Below are positions 44,577 to 55,300 of a stretch of DNA of 64,000 nucleotides, one piece after another. This DNA comes from Paraliobacillus sp044383835 (GTDB lineage: Bacteria > Bacillota > Bacilli > Bacillales > Amphibacillaceae): NCBI RefSeq assembly GCF_044383835.1, contig NZ_JBISEP010000001.1:248001-312000 (forward strand), given 5' to 3'. The notes beneath the pieces are model-generated. The model saw nothing but the letters and a program-made list of their open reading frames with translations, did not search any database and had not been told where the DNA came from. Position 1 is the stretch's first letter, and every line of letters begins with the position of its first letter. Made by a program: the position numbers and the translations under genes.

Positions 44577-47246
44577 CTATTTTTTTGATGGGATAAAACC
44601 GAATAATACAGTTGGTATTGCAGCCATACTTACTACATAAATCCAATCATTTGAACGAATTGGCAGTGTTTCAAAAATTATTTGTAGCGGAGGATAATAA
44701 ATAACGAGTAATAATAAAAGAATGGAAGATATCACCGCTGCGATTAAATATAGATTCTGCAATGGGTTTCTAGCAAAAACAGAACGTTCACTCCGACAGT
44801 CAAACACGTGAATTAATTGCGCCATTACTAATGTCGTAAATGCGATCGTTCTTGCATATGTTAAGTGGGTCGGATCATTCTGATAAGCGGTTATAAAAGC
44901 AAACAAAGTAACTAACCCTATCATTAAACCTCTTGTAATAATTTTAACACCTAAGCCTCTAGAGAAAACACCTTCTTTCACTGGTCGAGGCGGCATTTTC
45001 ATTACATTCTGTTCTGGTTGATCTAAACCTAATGCCATCGCCGGTAATCCATCGGTGACTAAGTTAACCCATAAGATTTGGACAGGTATTAGAGGTAAAG
45101 GATAGGATAACATAATCGCAAAGAGCATTACTAATATTTCACCTACATTGGACGCTAATAAATAACGGATAAACTTACGGATGTTTTCATAAATATTTCT
45201 TCCTTCTTTAATTGCTGCTTCGATAGTAATAAAATTATCGTCTAACAGCACTAATGATGATGCTTCTTTAGCTACATCAGTACCAGCAATCCCCATACTA
45301 ATACCAATATCACTAGCTTTCAATGCCGGTGCATCATTGACACCATCACCAGTCATCGCTACAATATGTCCTTTTTGTTGTAACGCTTGAACAATACGCA
45401 ATTTATGAGTAGGCGTCACACGTGCAAATACGTGAATGTCATCAATTTTCTCGGATAAGGATTGATCAGACATTTGATTTAATTGATACCCAGTTAAAAC
45501 AGCATCTTCTCGTGTAATTAGATTTAGTTGCTTGGCAATAGCGGTTGCAGTCTTGGCATGATCCCCTGTAATCATTACTGTTTTTATACCAGCATCCTTA
45601 CATGCCTTGATCGCTTGTTTCACTTCTTTTCTTGGCGGATCGATAATACCTGCTAGACCAACGAAAGTTAAATTATTTTCAATCGAATGATTATCAAACG
45701 TGGTTTCTGTTGAAAGTGGTTTAATACATATCGCAATTGTTCGCAATGCACTAGCAGCCATATGATCAACCTGTTGATTTATGTTGTTGTTGTCTTTACT
45801 TGTAATTGGTCTTTTCCCCTTGTCATCAAGGATATAATTCGATCGAGGTAATAGAACATCTGGTGCTCCTTTAGTAATTGCAAATCGTCGATTCAAACTA
45901 TCTTCGACAATGACCGTCATTCGCTTTCGATCTGAATCAAACGCAATTTCATCTATATTTTTGTACGATTCAAGCGATTGTTCATTTAGGTCAGCTTTAT
46001 ATGCCGCTACTAATAATGCGATTTCAGTAGGATCACCATCCATTAACCATTTATTGTTTTGTTTTTTTATTGATGCGTGACTGCATAGCATACCATACAA
46101 CAAGGCTTCTTTTATTAATCTATCTTGTGTTTTTTGTTGATTAACATAAAAGCTTCCCTTTAACTCATGACCATCTCCAGTAACATCTATTAACTGATGA
46201 TTAACATACAATTGTTTCACCGTCATTTTATTCTCTGTTAATGTGCCTGTCTTATCTGAACAAATAACAGTTGTATTCCCTAACGTTTCAACTGCAGATA
46301 ACCTTCGAACAATCGCCTTCTTTTTGATCATTCGTTGCACACCTAATGAAAGTGCAACAGTAACTATCGCCGGTAATCCTTCTGGAATTGCAGCAACCGC
46401 TAAAGATATCCCCGAAAGAAACATGTCATATAATGGATGACCTTGCCAAATACCAACCCCTACTACCATCACTGTCAAAAGCAAAGCAATCACAATTAAT
46501 ATTTTCCCTAAATTCTCTAATCGTCTTTCTAATGGCGTTGGTTGGGCTTTCGTTTGTACTAGTAGATCTGCAATTTGTCCCATGACCGTTTGCATACCAG
46601 TAGCGACAACAACCGCTAGTCCAGTTCCTTTCGTCACTAGAGTACCCATGTAAGCCATATTGTGTTGGTCAGCAAATTCAATATTATCTTGAGAGATTTT
46701 ATTAGACGTTTTATTTACTGGAACAGATTCACCAGTCAATGCGGACTCCTCGATTTCTAAGCTTTTCTCTTTGATTATCCGCATATCAGCAACAATTCTA
46801 TCACCACTTGATAATTTAACGATATCTCCAACTACTATATCTGTAGAAGGAATAGTCAGCCATTCCCCCCCCCTTAACACATGTGCAACCGGGGCAGATA
46901 ATTCTTTCAATTTCGCCAATGATTTCTCCGCTTTTTGCTCTTGAAAAAAACCTAATATACTATTCATTAATACAATAACGATAATTGCAATTGCATCTAC
47001 ATATTCTCCTAATAAACCTGACAATAAAGTTGCAGCCAATAACACTAACACCATAAAGTCTTGAAATTGCTTCAAAAATAAAAAAAGAAGCGAAGAACGT
47101 TGTCGCTGATTTAGTTGATTTAAGCCAAATTTCTTTAACCGAGCTGCGGCTACCTCATTCGTTATCCCTTTCATTCGGTTGGTCGAAAGCTTGTCCATTA
47201 ATTCACGCTCACCTAATTGATACCATTTCACTTCACATTCCTCCAT
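44577..47246 (-). CDS. yloB: Ca2+-transporting P-type ATPase (YloB)
   Basis: P2A-type pump resembling SERCA; the B. subtilis homologue is a calcium ATPase. The 889-residue protein has the actuator motif TGES (171-174), PEGLP in a membrane helix (288-292), the phosphorylated Asp331 in SDKTGTLTENK, KGAPD, and GDGVNDAPALK; about ten membrane helices are expected. Two starts are possible: ATG 47246 with AGGAG at 8 bases, and GTG 47231 with GGAGG at 8 bases, which fits homologues better. A run of nine G residues encodes RGG at 125-127. Divergent from rqcH. Confidence 0.95.
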   Translation of the reverse strand: MEECEVKWYQLGERELMDKLSTNRMKGITNEVAAARLKKFGLNQLNQRQRSSLLFLFLKQFQDFMVLVLLAATLLSGLLGEYVDAIAIIVIVLMNSILGFFQEQKAEKSLAKLKELSAPVAHVLRGGEWLTIPSTDIVVGDIVKLSSGDRIVADMRIIKEKSLEIEESALTGESVPVNKTSNKISQDNIEFADQHNMAYMGTLVTKGTGLAVVVATGMQTVMGQIADLLVQTKAQPTPLERRLENLGKILIVIALLLTVMVVGVGIWQGHPLYDMFLSGISLAVAAIPEGLPAIVTVALSLGVQRMIKKKAIVRRLSAVETLGNTTVICSDKTGTLTENKMTVKQLYVNHQLIDVTGDGHELKGSFYVNQQKTQDRLIKEALLYGMLCSHASIKKQNNKWLMDGDPTEIALLVAAYKADLNEQSLESYKNIDEIAFDSDRKRMTVIVEDSLNRRFAITKGAPDVLLPRSNYILDDKGKRPITSKDNNNINQQVDHMAASALRTIAICIKPLSTETTFDNHSIENNLTFVGLAGIIDPPRKEVKQAIKACKDAGIKTVMITGDHAKTATAIAKQLNLITREDAVLTGYQLNQMSDQSLSEKIDDIHVFARVTPTHKLRIVQALQQKGHIVAMTGDGVNDAPALKASDIGISMGIAGTDVAKEASSLVLLDDNFITIEAAIKEGRNIYENIRKFIRYLLASNVGEILVMLFAIMLSYPLPLIPVQILWVNLVTDGLPAMALGLDQPEQNVMKMPPRPVKEGVFSRGLGVKIITRGLMIGLVTLFAFITAYQNDPTHLTYARTIAFTTLVMAQLIHVFDCRSERSVFARNPLQNLYLIAAVISSILLLLLVIYYPPLQIIFETLPIRSNDWIYVVSMAAIPTVLFGFIPSKK

Positions 47247-47318
47247 TACATTCGCTCCTAATCAAATCTATGCAGAAAAGGAATAAAAAATGTATAATAT
47301 GAACATGAGGTGATGAAA

Positions 47319-49040
47319 GTGACATTCGATGGTGTTGTAACACGTGCAATAACAAATGAATTACAAGAAAATTTAGTAACAGGCCGAGTACTTAAAATAT
47401 ACCAACCAACCAAGACAGAATTACTTTTGACTATACGTGCACAAGGAACAAACAAATCTTTACTGCTATCCGCACATCCTAGTTATGCACGATTCCACTT
47501 AACAGAAGATGCTTACCAAAATCCAACAGAGCCACCAATGTTTTGTATGCTTCTTCGTAAACATTTAGTCGGTGGATTTATTGAAGCAATCGAACAGTAT
47601 GAAAATGAACGTGTTGTGTACTTTTCTTTTAAAGGAAAAAATGAAATTGGTGACGAAACTAGAAAGACGTTAGTTATAGAGATCATGGGAAAGCATAGTA
47701 ACATCATACTGATCGATCAAGAAAAGGGACATGTGCTAGATAGTATTAAGCATGTATCTCCTTCTCAGAGCAGGCATCGAACCGTTTTACCTGGCCAACC
47801 TTACATTTTGCCACCTAATCAAGGGAAAGTAAATCCATTGAAAGCTGAAGCGGATGCATTTCGTAAAAAACTAGACCTTAATGCAGGAAAAATCGATCAA
47901 CAAATTGTCCAAGCTTTCATGGGGGTTTCTCCTTTATTAGCCAAAGAAATTGTTCATCTTGCTAAGTTAGGATCTTTCACTGCTTATGAAACAGCCTTTA
48001 ATCAATTAATGACAAGTATAGGCGAAAATGTTTATGAGCCTTGTATCTATCAAAGTAAAAAAGAAGATTTCTATGTATTACCTTTAACGCACATCACGAC
48101 GGAAAGAAATGTATTTACTAGTACAAGTAGTATGCTTGATGCTTTCTATTCTGGCAAAGCAGAGCGTGATAGGGTCAAGCAACAAGCCGGTGATTTACTA
48201 CGCTTATTGAAAAATGAAATAGATAAAAATAAGCGAAAAATAAAAAAACAAAAACAGACGCTCAAGAAAGCTGAAAAAGCAGATGATTATCAACGATATG
48301 GTGAGTTATTAACGGCTCACATGCACACTATTTCAACTGGCGATGACCAAGCAACTGTATTAAATTACTATGATCCTGAGCAAAAAGAAATCACCATTCC
48401 GCTAGACCCAAACAAAACACCTAGTCAAAATACACAAGTTTATTTTAAAACGTATCAAAAATTAAAAACATCAAAAATAAAGGTAGAAATTGAAATTCAA
48501 AAGGCTAATCAAGAAATTTTATATCTAGAAGAAATTATTCAACAAATTGAAGCTGCAAGGGAGCAAGATATTGAAGAAATACGTGATGAACTAAAAGAAC
48601 AAGGATATGTTAGAAAGCGATCTAAAACTCGTAAGAAGAACAATAGGCCTAAAAAACCTGAACCTGAGAAATTCATCTCCAGTGATGGTACACCCATCTA
48701 TGTTGGTAGAAATAATAAACAAAACGAATATCTTACTACTCGATTAGCATCGAGAACTGATATCTGGCTTCACACAAAGGATATTCCCGGTTCGCATGTC
48801 GTTATTCGTGGAAATACACCATCTGAAGAAACGCTAGCTGAAGCGTGTCAATTAGCAGCTCTATTTAGTAAAGCAAAATCTTCTTCTTCTGTACCGGTTG
48901 ATTATACTGAAATACGTCATGTAAAAAAACCAAGTGGAGCGAAACCTGGTTATGTTACTTATGATAATCAAAAGACATTATTTGTAACCCCTGACGAAAC
49001 ATTTATAGAAAACTTAAGAAAATCAAATCATTCACATTAA
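47319..49040 (+). CDS. rqcH: Ribosome quality control protein RqcH (NFACT family, formerly FbpA/YloA)
   Basis: Binds stalled 50S-peptidyl-tRNA complexes and directs C-terminal alanine tailing. The 573-residue protein has the NFACT-N domain with LLLSAHPSYARFH and PPMFCMLLRKH, coiled coils (about 275-415), and an NFACT-R domain with NEYLTTRLASRTDIWLHTKDIPGSHVV. GTG at 47319 is chosen, with GAGG 8 bases upstream and a start matching homologues; the GTG and ATG at 47310 and 47313 are too near the site. A TATAAT at 47293-47298 is a possible -10. Divergent from yloB. Confidence 0.95.
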   Translation: MTFDGVVTRAITNELQENLVTGRVLKIYQPTKTELLLTIRAQGTNKSLLLSAHPSYARFHLTEDAYQNPTEPPMFCMLLRKHLVGGFIEAIEQYENERVVYFSFKGKNEIGDETRKTLVIEIMGKHSNIILIDQEKGHVLDSIKHVSPSQSRHRTVLPGQPYILPPNQGKVNPLKAEADAFRKKLDLNAGKIDQQIVQAFMGVSPLLAKEIVHLAKLGSFTAYETAFNQLMTSIGENVYEPCIYQSKKEDFYVLPLTHITTERNVFTSTSSMLDAFYSGKAERDRVKQQAGDLLRLLKNEIDKNKRKIKKQKQTLKKAEKADDYQRYGELLTAHMHTISTGDDQATVLNYYDPEQKEITIPLDPNKTPSQNTQVYFKTYQKLKTSKIKVEIEIQKANQEILYLEEIIQQIEAAREQDIEEIRDELKEQGYVRKRSKTRKKNNRPKKPEPEKFISSDGTPIYVGRNNKQNEYLTTRLASRTDIWLHTKDIPGSHVVIRGNTPSEETLAEACQLAALFSKAKSSSSVPVDYTEIRHVKKPSGAKPGYVTYDNQKTLFVTPDETFIENLRKSNHSH

Positions 49041-49116
49041 CTCCATCCAAAAATGTTTTTGTTTGTATAAATTAATACCTTATATAAAATAAAACTAAAA
49101 CAAAGCTAAATAATGA

Positions 49117-49271
49117 TGTACTCTCCTTAGAGTAGACAAATCTTTTTAAAAAATGTGTTTCTATACTAAGGAGAGCTTTTATGTCTCATAGATCCTATTC
49201 AGCATATTTGAAAATATATTGAATCGTAAGTTCACGGCAGAAAAGCCGAATGAAACGGGTAACGGAATTTA
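49117..49271 (+). mobile_element. Decayed IS3-family (IS150-like) insertion sequence remnant
   Basis: The segment starts TGTACTCTCCTTAGAGTAGA, like the left terminal repeat of IS150-group elements, followed by the inverted copy (49166-49175 against 49121-49130) and an ATG at 49181 where orfA would start. After about ten codons it jumps to a piece that reads ENILNRKFTAEKPNET in frame (49211-49258), which corresponds to the N-terminal region of IS3 orfB before the first catalytic Asp; two missing bases then break the frame where WVTD is expected. No right end is visible. The inverted repeat may also serve as the rqcH terminator. Family assignment is by remembered motif. Confidence 0.65.
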
Positions 49272-49299
49272 AATATAATAATGTAAAAAAGTTTATTTA

Positions 49300-49327
49300 A
49301 ACGCTATTATCAATGTATATAAGCGTT
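49300..49327 (-). terminator. Possible terminator of the pyr operon
   Basis: A short 6-bp stem (49300-49305 with 49322-49327) followed by T-rich sequence on the minus strand, 45 bases after the pyrE stop. The rest of the 49272-49371 stretch shows no gene. Confidence 0.4.
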
Positions 49328-49371
49328 CGATCGTGAGTTATGTTTTAGGGAATTCAAATAATAGTAATCAG

Positions 49372-50004
49372 CTATCTACCTGACTGGGGTTTTAAACCAT
49401 TTCTCCAATCAATTAAACTTTGATATTCTTCAGCAGTAATCGTACCTTCATCTGACAAAAGTGTAATTAACGTATCAAAATTAGTTAACGTACGCAATAA
49501 AAGGTCGTGTTGCTCAAAAGATCTCATCGTCTGAGGCAGTCCATAAGTGAAAATAGCAAGAACAGCTAATACTTCTATTCCATCTTGGCGTAATACTTCA
49601 GCTGTTTCAATTGCAGATCCACCTGTTGAAATGAGATCTTCGATGACAACGACTTTTTGTCCTTTCATTACTTTCCCTTCGATTTGATTTCCTTTTCCAT
49701 GTCCTTTTGGCTTCGATCGAACATAAGCCATTGGTAAATTTAACTTATCAGCTAACCATGCAGCATGAGGAATTCCAGCGGTTGCACAACCCGCAATACA
49801 ATCAGGCTGTTCTTCTAATTGCTTTACTTCCTTAACAAAAGCAGCTGCAATTCGGTTTCGAATGTCAGGGTAAGATAACGTTAATCGATTATCACAATAT
49901 ATCGGAGACTTTATTCCAGATGTCCACGTAAATGAACGATCCGGTTTAATTTGAACTGCTTTTATTTGATACAAGTCGTTTGCTAACTGTTTATTTATTG
50001 ACAT
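49372..50004 (-). CDS. pyrE: Orotate phosphoribosyltransferase
   Basis: Converts orotate and PRPP to orotidine monophosphate. The 210-residue protein has WTSGIKSPIYCDNR, ATAGIPHAA, VRSKPKGHGKGNQIEG on the flexible loop and the PRPP motif VVVIEDLISTGGSA. It is the last pyr gene, overlapping pyrF by 14 bases. Confidence 0.97.
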   Translation of the reverse strand: MSINKQLANDLYQIKAVQIKPDRSFTWTSGIKSPIYCDNRLTLSYPDIRNRIAAAFVKEVKQLEEQPDCIAGCATAGIPHAAWLADKLNLPMAYVRSKPKGHGKGNQIEGKVMKGQKVVVIEDLISTGGSAIETAEVLRQDGIEVLAVLAIFTYGLPQTMRSFEQHDLLLRTLTNFDTLITLLSDEGTITAEEYQSLIDWRNGLKPQSGR

Positions 50005-50707
50005 TGTCCCACTCCTTCAATGCTTGTTCATACCTTTGTTTCGGGTTATCCGATTCAGTAATACTTCTACCGATAACTAAATAATCTGCCCCATTTTGTT
50101 TAGCTAATTCAGGCGTTGCAATTCGTTGTTGATCATTACTACTTGTATCTTTTAAGCGTATTCCTGGCGTTACAGTTAAAAAACCATCTCCACACACATT
50201 TTTAATTTTAGCAGCTTCATGTGCAGAACAAACAACACCATCAGCACCTTGATCTTTCCCCATTTTCGAAAAATGCATGGCCATATCAGCTAAAGGATAT
50301 GCAATTCCTAATTGACTAGATAGCATGTTTTGATTCATCGATGTCAATATCGTAACTACTAATAACTTAGCTTGATTTTTATCACTCGGTGTGCCTTCAA
50401 CTAATCCTTGTTTAGCCGCTTTAATCATATCCGCTCCACCAAATCCATGCACATTTACAAAATTGACTCCTAACTTTGCTAAATTACGCATCGATTTATA
50501 GATTGTTGTCGGTATGTCATGTAATTTCAAGTCTAGAAAGATAGAATGGTTTTTTTCTTGTAATTTTTTTATTACATCTATACCTTCACGATAAAATAAT
50601 TCCATTCCTACTTTAACTGGAATACCTTCTAAATTATTTTTTTGTAAAAAATGACTTGTTTGTTCCCAAGTCGGAAAATCAAGAGCTAAGTATATTGGTT
50701 GATTCAT
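49991..50707 (-). CDS. pyrF: Orotidine 5'-phosphate decarboxylase
   Basis: Makes UMP, the end product of the pathway. The 238-residue TIM-barrel enzyme has LALDFPTWEQ, KVGMELFY, and the catalytic IFLDLKLHDIPTT Asp-Lys-Asp network. The start is ATG 50707, with AAGGGG 7 bases upstream, inside the end of pyrD (29-base overlap); the longer frame to 50731 is rejected. Confidence 0.97.
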   Translation of the reverse strand: MNQPIYLALDFPTWEQTSHFLQKNNLEGIPVKVGMELFYREGIDVIKKLQEKNHSIFLDLKLHDIPTTIYKSMRNLAKLGVNFVNVHGFGGADMIKAAKQGLVEGTPSDKNQAKLLVVTILTSMNQNMLSSQLGIAYPLADMAMHFSKMGKDQGADGVVCSAHEAAKIKNVCGDGFLTVTPGIRLKDTSSNDQQRIATPELAKQNGADYLVIGRSITESDNPKQRYEQALKEWDNVNK

Positions 50708-51614
50708 CGATATGCCCCTTCCCAATTGCATCTTCTACAGAAGAAAAACCGTATTTATTAAGTACTTCAGGTAAAGCCGTAATAATTTCCGGACAAATAA
50801 ATGGATTTTCAAAATTAGCCGTTCCTACTGCAACAGCGTTTGCTCCAGCTAATAAAAACTCTAATACATCTTCAGCGCAAGTGATACCACCCATACCAAT
50901 AATCGGTATATCTATCGCTTGCTTCACTTGGTAAATCATTCGAATGGCAACCGGTTTAATAGCAGGACCAGATAAACCTCCAATTTTATTTGCTAAGATG
51001 GGTTTTCTTGTTTGAAGGTCTATTCTCATCCCTGTTAATGTATTAATCATTGATAACCCATCTGCACCAGCTTTTGCTACAGTATCGGCTATTTCTACAA
51101 TATTTGTTACATTTGGCGACAACTTTACATATAAAGGAACATCACTTTGCGCTTTCACTCTTTTAGTTACTTCTGAGGCTAGGTAAGGATCTGTACCGAA
51201 TTGCACACCACCCTCTTTCACATTTGGACACGAAATGTTTAACTCAAGGGCTGCGACCTGCTCTGTATTTCTGAAAGCTTTGGCTACCATTTCATATTCC
51301 TCAATTGTACTACCTGCAACGTTAGCTATAATTGGCGTATCATATGCTTGTAATTCTGATAATTCATTAGCTATAATATTAGCTACGCCCGGATTTTGGA
51401 GCCCAATCGCATTTAACATTCCAGCAGTAGTTTCCGCAACACGTGGAGTCGAATTTCCATATCTAGCTTCAGCTGTTGCTGCTTTGATAATGATTGCACC
51501 TAATTGATTCAAATCATAAAAGTTACTATATTCTGCTCCAAATCCAAAACAGCCAGAAGCAGGCATAATTGGATTTTTTAACGTTAGTCCAGGTAAAGAA
51601 ACGGATAGGTTCAT
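50679..51614 (-). CDS. pyrD: Dihydroorotate dehydrogenase, catalytic subunit (type 1B)
   Basis: FMN-containing subunit that oxidises dihydroorotate and passes electrons to NAD+ through PyrK. The 311-residue protein has LKNPIMPASGCFGFG, ELNISCPNVKEGG, VKLSPNVTNI and GMGGITCAEDVLEFLLAGA. The neighbouring pyrK, overlapping by four bases, confirms the heterotetrameric 1B type. Confidence 0.97.
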   Translation of the reverse strand: MNLSVSLPGLTLKNPIMPASGCFGFGAEYSNFYDLNQLGAIIIKAATAEARYGNSTPRVAETTAGMLNAIGLQNPGVANIIANELSELQAYDTPIIANVAGSTIEEYEMVAKAFRNTEQVAALELNISCPNVKEGGVQFGTDPYLASEVTKRVKAQSDVPLYVKLSPNVTNIVEIADTVAKAGADGLSMINTLTGMRIDLQTRKPILANKIGGLSGPAIKPVAIRMIYQVKQAIDIPIIGMGGITCAEDVLEFLLAGANAVAVGTANFENPFICPEIITALPEVLNKYGFSSVEDAIGKGHIDESTNILSS

Positions 51615-52378
51615 GCTAAAATCACCTCATTTGCATTGAATACTGGACCTTGTTGACAAATTTTCTTATAACCACCATCTGAACTCGGAATGACACAAGC
51701 AAAACATGCACCTACACCACACCCCATTCTCTCTTCCAAAGAGATATAACCTTTATGTTCTTTTAAGTCTCTTGTTATCCCCTTTAGCATTGGCGTTGGC
51801 CCACAAGAAAAATAATAATCAAAACTTGGTTTTATCGCTTGATACACATCTGTTACAAATCCACCATGACCATAACTTCCATCATTTGTTGCAACACAAA
51901 CCTCTCCTAATGCTTTAAATTCTTGCTCAAAGAAAACATGAGAAGCAGTTTGGAATCCTAAAATTGACGTAACCGATACCCCTTTATTCACTAATTGTTT
52001 TGCTAAGTAGTAAAGCGGTGGTACACCGATTCCTCCTCCAATTAACAATGCACGATTCATTGTTAGATTATCAATTGGATAAGATGATCCACAAGGTAAT
52101 AATGCGTCGATTTTTTCGCCCACTTTTTGCTGACTTAAATAACTGGTACCTTCACCTACCGTTTTAAAAATAATTTTTATTATTTTATTGGCATGATCCA
52201 CATCAGCTATAGAAATAGGTCGACGCAACACATGTGTGTGATCCTGGCCAATTTTTATATGAATAAATTGGCCAGGCTTAATGTCTAATGTTGATTCTTC
52301 ACTTAAAACATGGAGTAAAAATGTTGATTCAGCTATTTTTTCATTATCAATAATGGTCAGATTAGCTTTTCTAATCAT
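51611..52378 (-). CDS. pyrK: Dihydroorotate dehydrogenase electron transfer subunit
   Basis: FAD and [2Fe-2S] subunit of the type 1B enzyme. The 255-residue protein has the flavin-binding LRRPISIAD, the NAD-binding LIGGGIGVPPLYYLA, and four cluster Cys residues in RMGCGVGACFACVI and KKICQQGPVF. It overlaps both carB and pyrD by four bases, a sign of strict coupling. Confidence 0.97.
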   Translation of the reverse strand: MIRKANLTIIDNEKIAESTFLLHVLSEESTLDIKPGQFIHIKIGQDHTHVLRRPISIADVDHANKIIKIIFKTVGEGTSYLSQQKVGEKIDALLPCGSSYPIDNLTMNRALLIGGGIGVPPLYYLAKQLVNKGVSVTSILGFQTASHVFFEQEFKALGEVCVATNDGSYGHGGFVTDVYQAIKPSFDYYFSCGPTPMLKGITRDLKEHKGYISLEERMGCGVGACFACVIPSSDGGYKKICQQGPVFNANEVILA

Positions 52379-55300
52379 CTGATCACCTCTTGATTCATCA
52401 CTGCTGGCTGTGCAGAAAATGTCGTTGAATCAATTACATTTAAAATTGCAGTAGCTGTATCTAAGCTAGTTAAACATGCAATTCCGTGCTCCACCGCTTC
52501 TCGACGAATACGAAATCCATCGGATCTAGGACGCTTACCAGAATTGAGTGTATTAATTACAAATTGTACTTCTCCATTCTCGATAATAGACAGTACATTT
52601 TTTTCTTCTGTTCCTATCTTACCAACGGTAGTCACTGGTAATTGATTGTCCGATAGATAAGTTGCTGTCCCCTCTGTTGCGAACAATTGAAAACCTAGTT
52701 GATGAAATCTTTTTGCTATTTCAGCTGCCTCTTCTTTATCTTTATCTGCAACAGTCAATAATACTGATCCTTCCATTGGAATATTTAATCCAGATGCGAT
52801 TAACCCTTTGTAAAGTGCTTTTTCTAAAGTTTTATCTCTTCCAATTGCTTCACCAGTCGATTTCATTTCAGGGCCCAAAGTTATATCCACACTTCTTAAT
52901 TTATTAAAAGAGAATACAGGTACTTTTACCGAAACATGTTCTGGTTCGTCTAGCAAACCATCTTGATAGCCCATCTCCTTTAATGATTTACCCATAATAC
53001 ATTTTGTTGCTATTCTAGCCATAGTAACGCCTGTTATTTTACTAAGAAACGGAATTGTTCTACTTGCACGAGGATTTACCTCTAGCACATAAACGGCATC
53101 ATGATGCACAACAAATTGAATATTAATTAATCCTTTTACATGCAGTTCTTTGGCAATTTTTATCGTTATATCAATAATTTCTTGCTTAATTTCTTGTTTA
53201 AGACGTTGTGATGGATATACAGCGATGGAATCTCCAGAATGAACGCCAGCTCGTTCGATGTGTTCCATTATTCCAGGAATCACCGTCGTCTCTCCATCAC
53301 TAATCGCATCAACCTCTACTTCAATTCCAGTTAAATATTTATCTATAAGTACTGGATGCTTATGTTTCATTTTTGTATTTTTATCTAAGTAAGCAAAAAG
53401 CTCCTGATCATTATAAACAATCTCCATTTGGCTTCCACCGATAACATAAGAAGGTCTTACTAACACTGGATAACCAATCTCGTTTGCAGCTTCTTTCGCT
53501 TGATCTAGCTGCTTTACACTTTTCCCTTTGGGTTGAGGTACATTGATACGTGATAGCATTTGCTCAAACTTATCTCGATCCTCCGCAACATCAATTGCTT
53601 CTAGTGCAGACCCTAAAATAGTTACCCCTCTGCGTTCTAATCCTTCTGCTAGATTAATAGCTGTTTGTCCACCAAATTGCACAATAACACCAAGTGGTTT
53701 CTCTAATTCTACTACATGCATGACATCTTCTAATGTTAACGGTTCAAAATAGAGTTTATCGGATACACTAAAATCGGTCGATACTGTTTCTGGATTATTA
53801 TTTAAAATAATTGCTTCATATCCTGCCTCTTTTAATGCTAATACAGAATGAACAGTTGCATAATCAAATTCAATACCCTGTCCTATTCTGATTGGCCCTG
53901 AACCTAGTACCAATACTTTTTTACGATTAGAAATAATGGACTCTTGTTCATCTTCATACGTACTATAGTAATATGGTGTAGCAGACTCAAATTCGGCGGC
54001 ACAAGTATCTACCATTTTGTATACAGGTAAGATCTTTTCATTGATACGTTGTTGATAAATTCCGTCTATCTCCGCCTTCCACATTCTAGCAATCTGTTCA
54101 TCTGAGAATCCTATTTCTTTCGCTTCTCTCAAAATTTCTATAGAATGTGGAGCTTTAGTTAATTTCCTTTCGATGGAAATAATATTGTTCAATTTCCATA
54201 AAAAATAATAATCAATTTTTGTTAAGCTATGAATTTTCTCTACCGACACGTCACGTCGCATAAGTTCAGCAATAACATACACACGTTCGTCATCTATTTG
54301 CAGTAATTTTTCTAATAACTGATCGGTCGATTTATCCGTTAGATAAGGTAGATTAAAGTCTTCTTCACTAATATCAAGGGAACGAATGGCTTTCAGGAAA
54401 GATTCTTCAAAAGTTCTGCCAATTGCCATTACTTCACCTGTAGCTTTCATCTGTGTACCTAGTGTTCTGTTTCCTGTAGTAAACTTATCAAACGGAAATC
54501 TAGGAAACTTTGTTACTACGTAATCTAAAGCTGGTTCAAACGCTGCAAAGGTTGTTTTTGTAATTGGGTTTTTTATTTCATCTAGTGTTAAACCAATGGC
54601 TATTTTTGCTGCTATTTTTGCAATTGGGTAACCAGTAGCTTTAGAAGCAAGCGCAGATGAACGACTAACTCTTGGATTAACTTCGATAATGTAATAATCA
54701 AAGCTATTTGGATCTAGCGCTAATTGAACATTACATCCACCTTGGATTTCTAGAGCTCGAATAATTTTTAAAGATGCATTGCGCAAGAGTTGATACTCTC
54801 TATCACTTAATGTTTGTGAAGGAGCAACTACGATAGAATCACCTGTATGTACACCTACTGGATCAATATTTTCCATATTACAAACAACAATTGCTTGATC
54901 ATTTTTATCTCGCATCACTTCGTATTCTATTTCTTTAAAACCAGCAATATTTCGTTCAATCAAACATTGATTTACAGGTGACAATGCTAAGCCATTTCGA
55001 GTGATCGATTTTAGTTCTTCTAGGTTGTAACACATACCTCCACCAGTTCCGCCTAACGTATAAGCAGGTCTAACAATTAACGGAAAGCCAATTTCACTTG
55101 CAAACTGAACAGCTTGCTCCACGCTTGTTACGATTTGACTTTCTGGAACAGGTTCATTTAATTGATGCATTAGATTTCGGAACTTCTCGCGGTCTTCTGC
55201 TAGTTGGATAGCTTCTAATGACGTACCAAGTAATGCTGTGTTATGTGCTGCTAGAATTCCCTTTTCTTCAAGTTCAACAGCTAAGTTAAGACCTGTTTGT

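Noticed and set aside
49230..49271. Riboswitch-like sequence with ACGGC...GCCG and AACGGGTAACGG before pyrE
   Set aside because: It lies on the strand opposite pyrE, and the same bases read as an IS3 orfB fragment, which explains them better.
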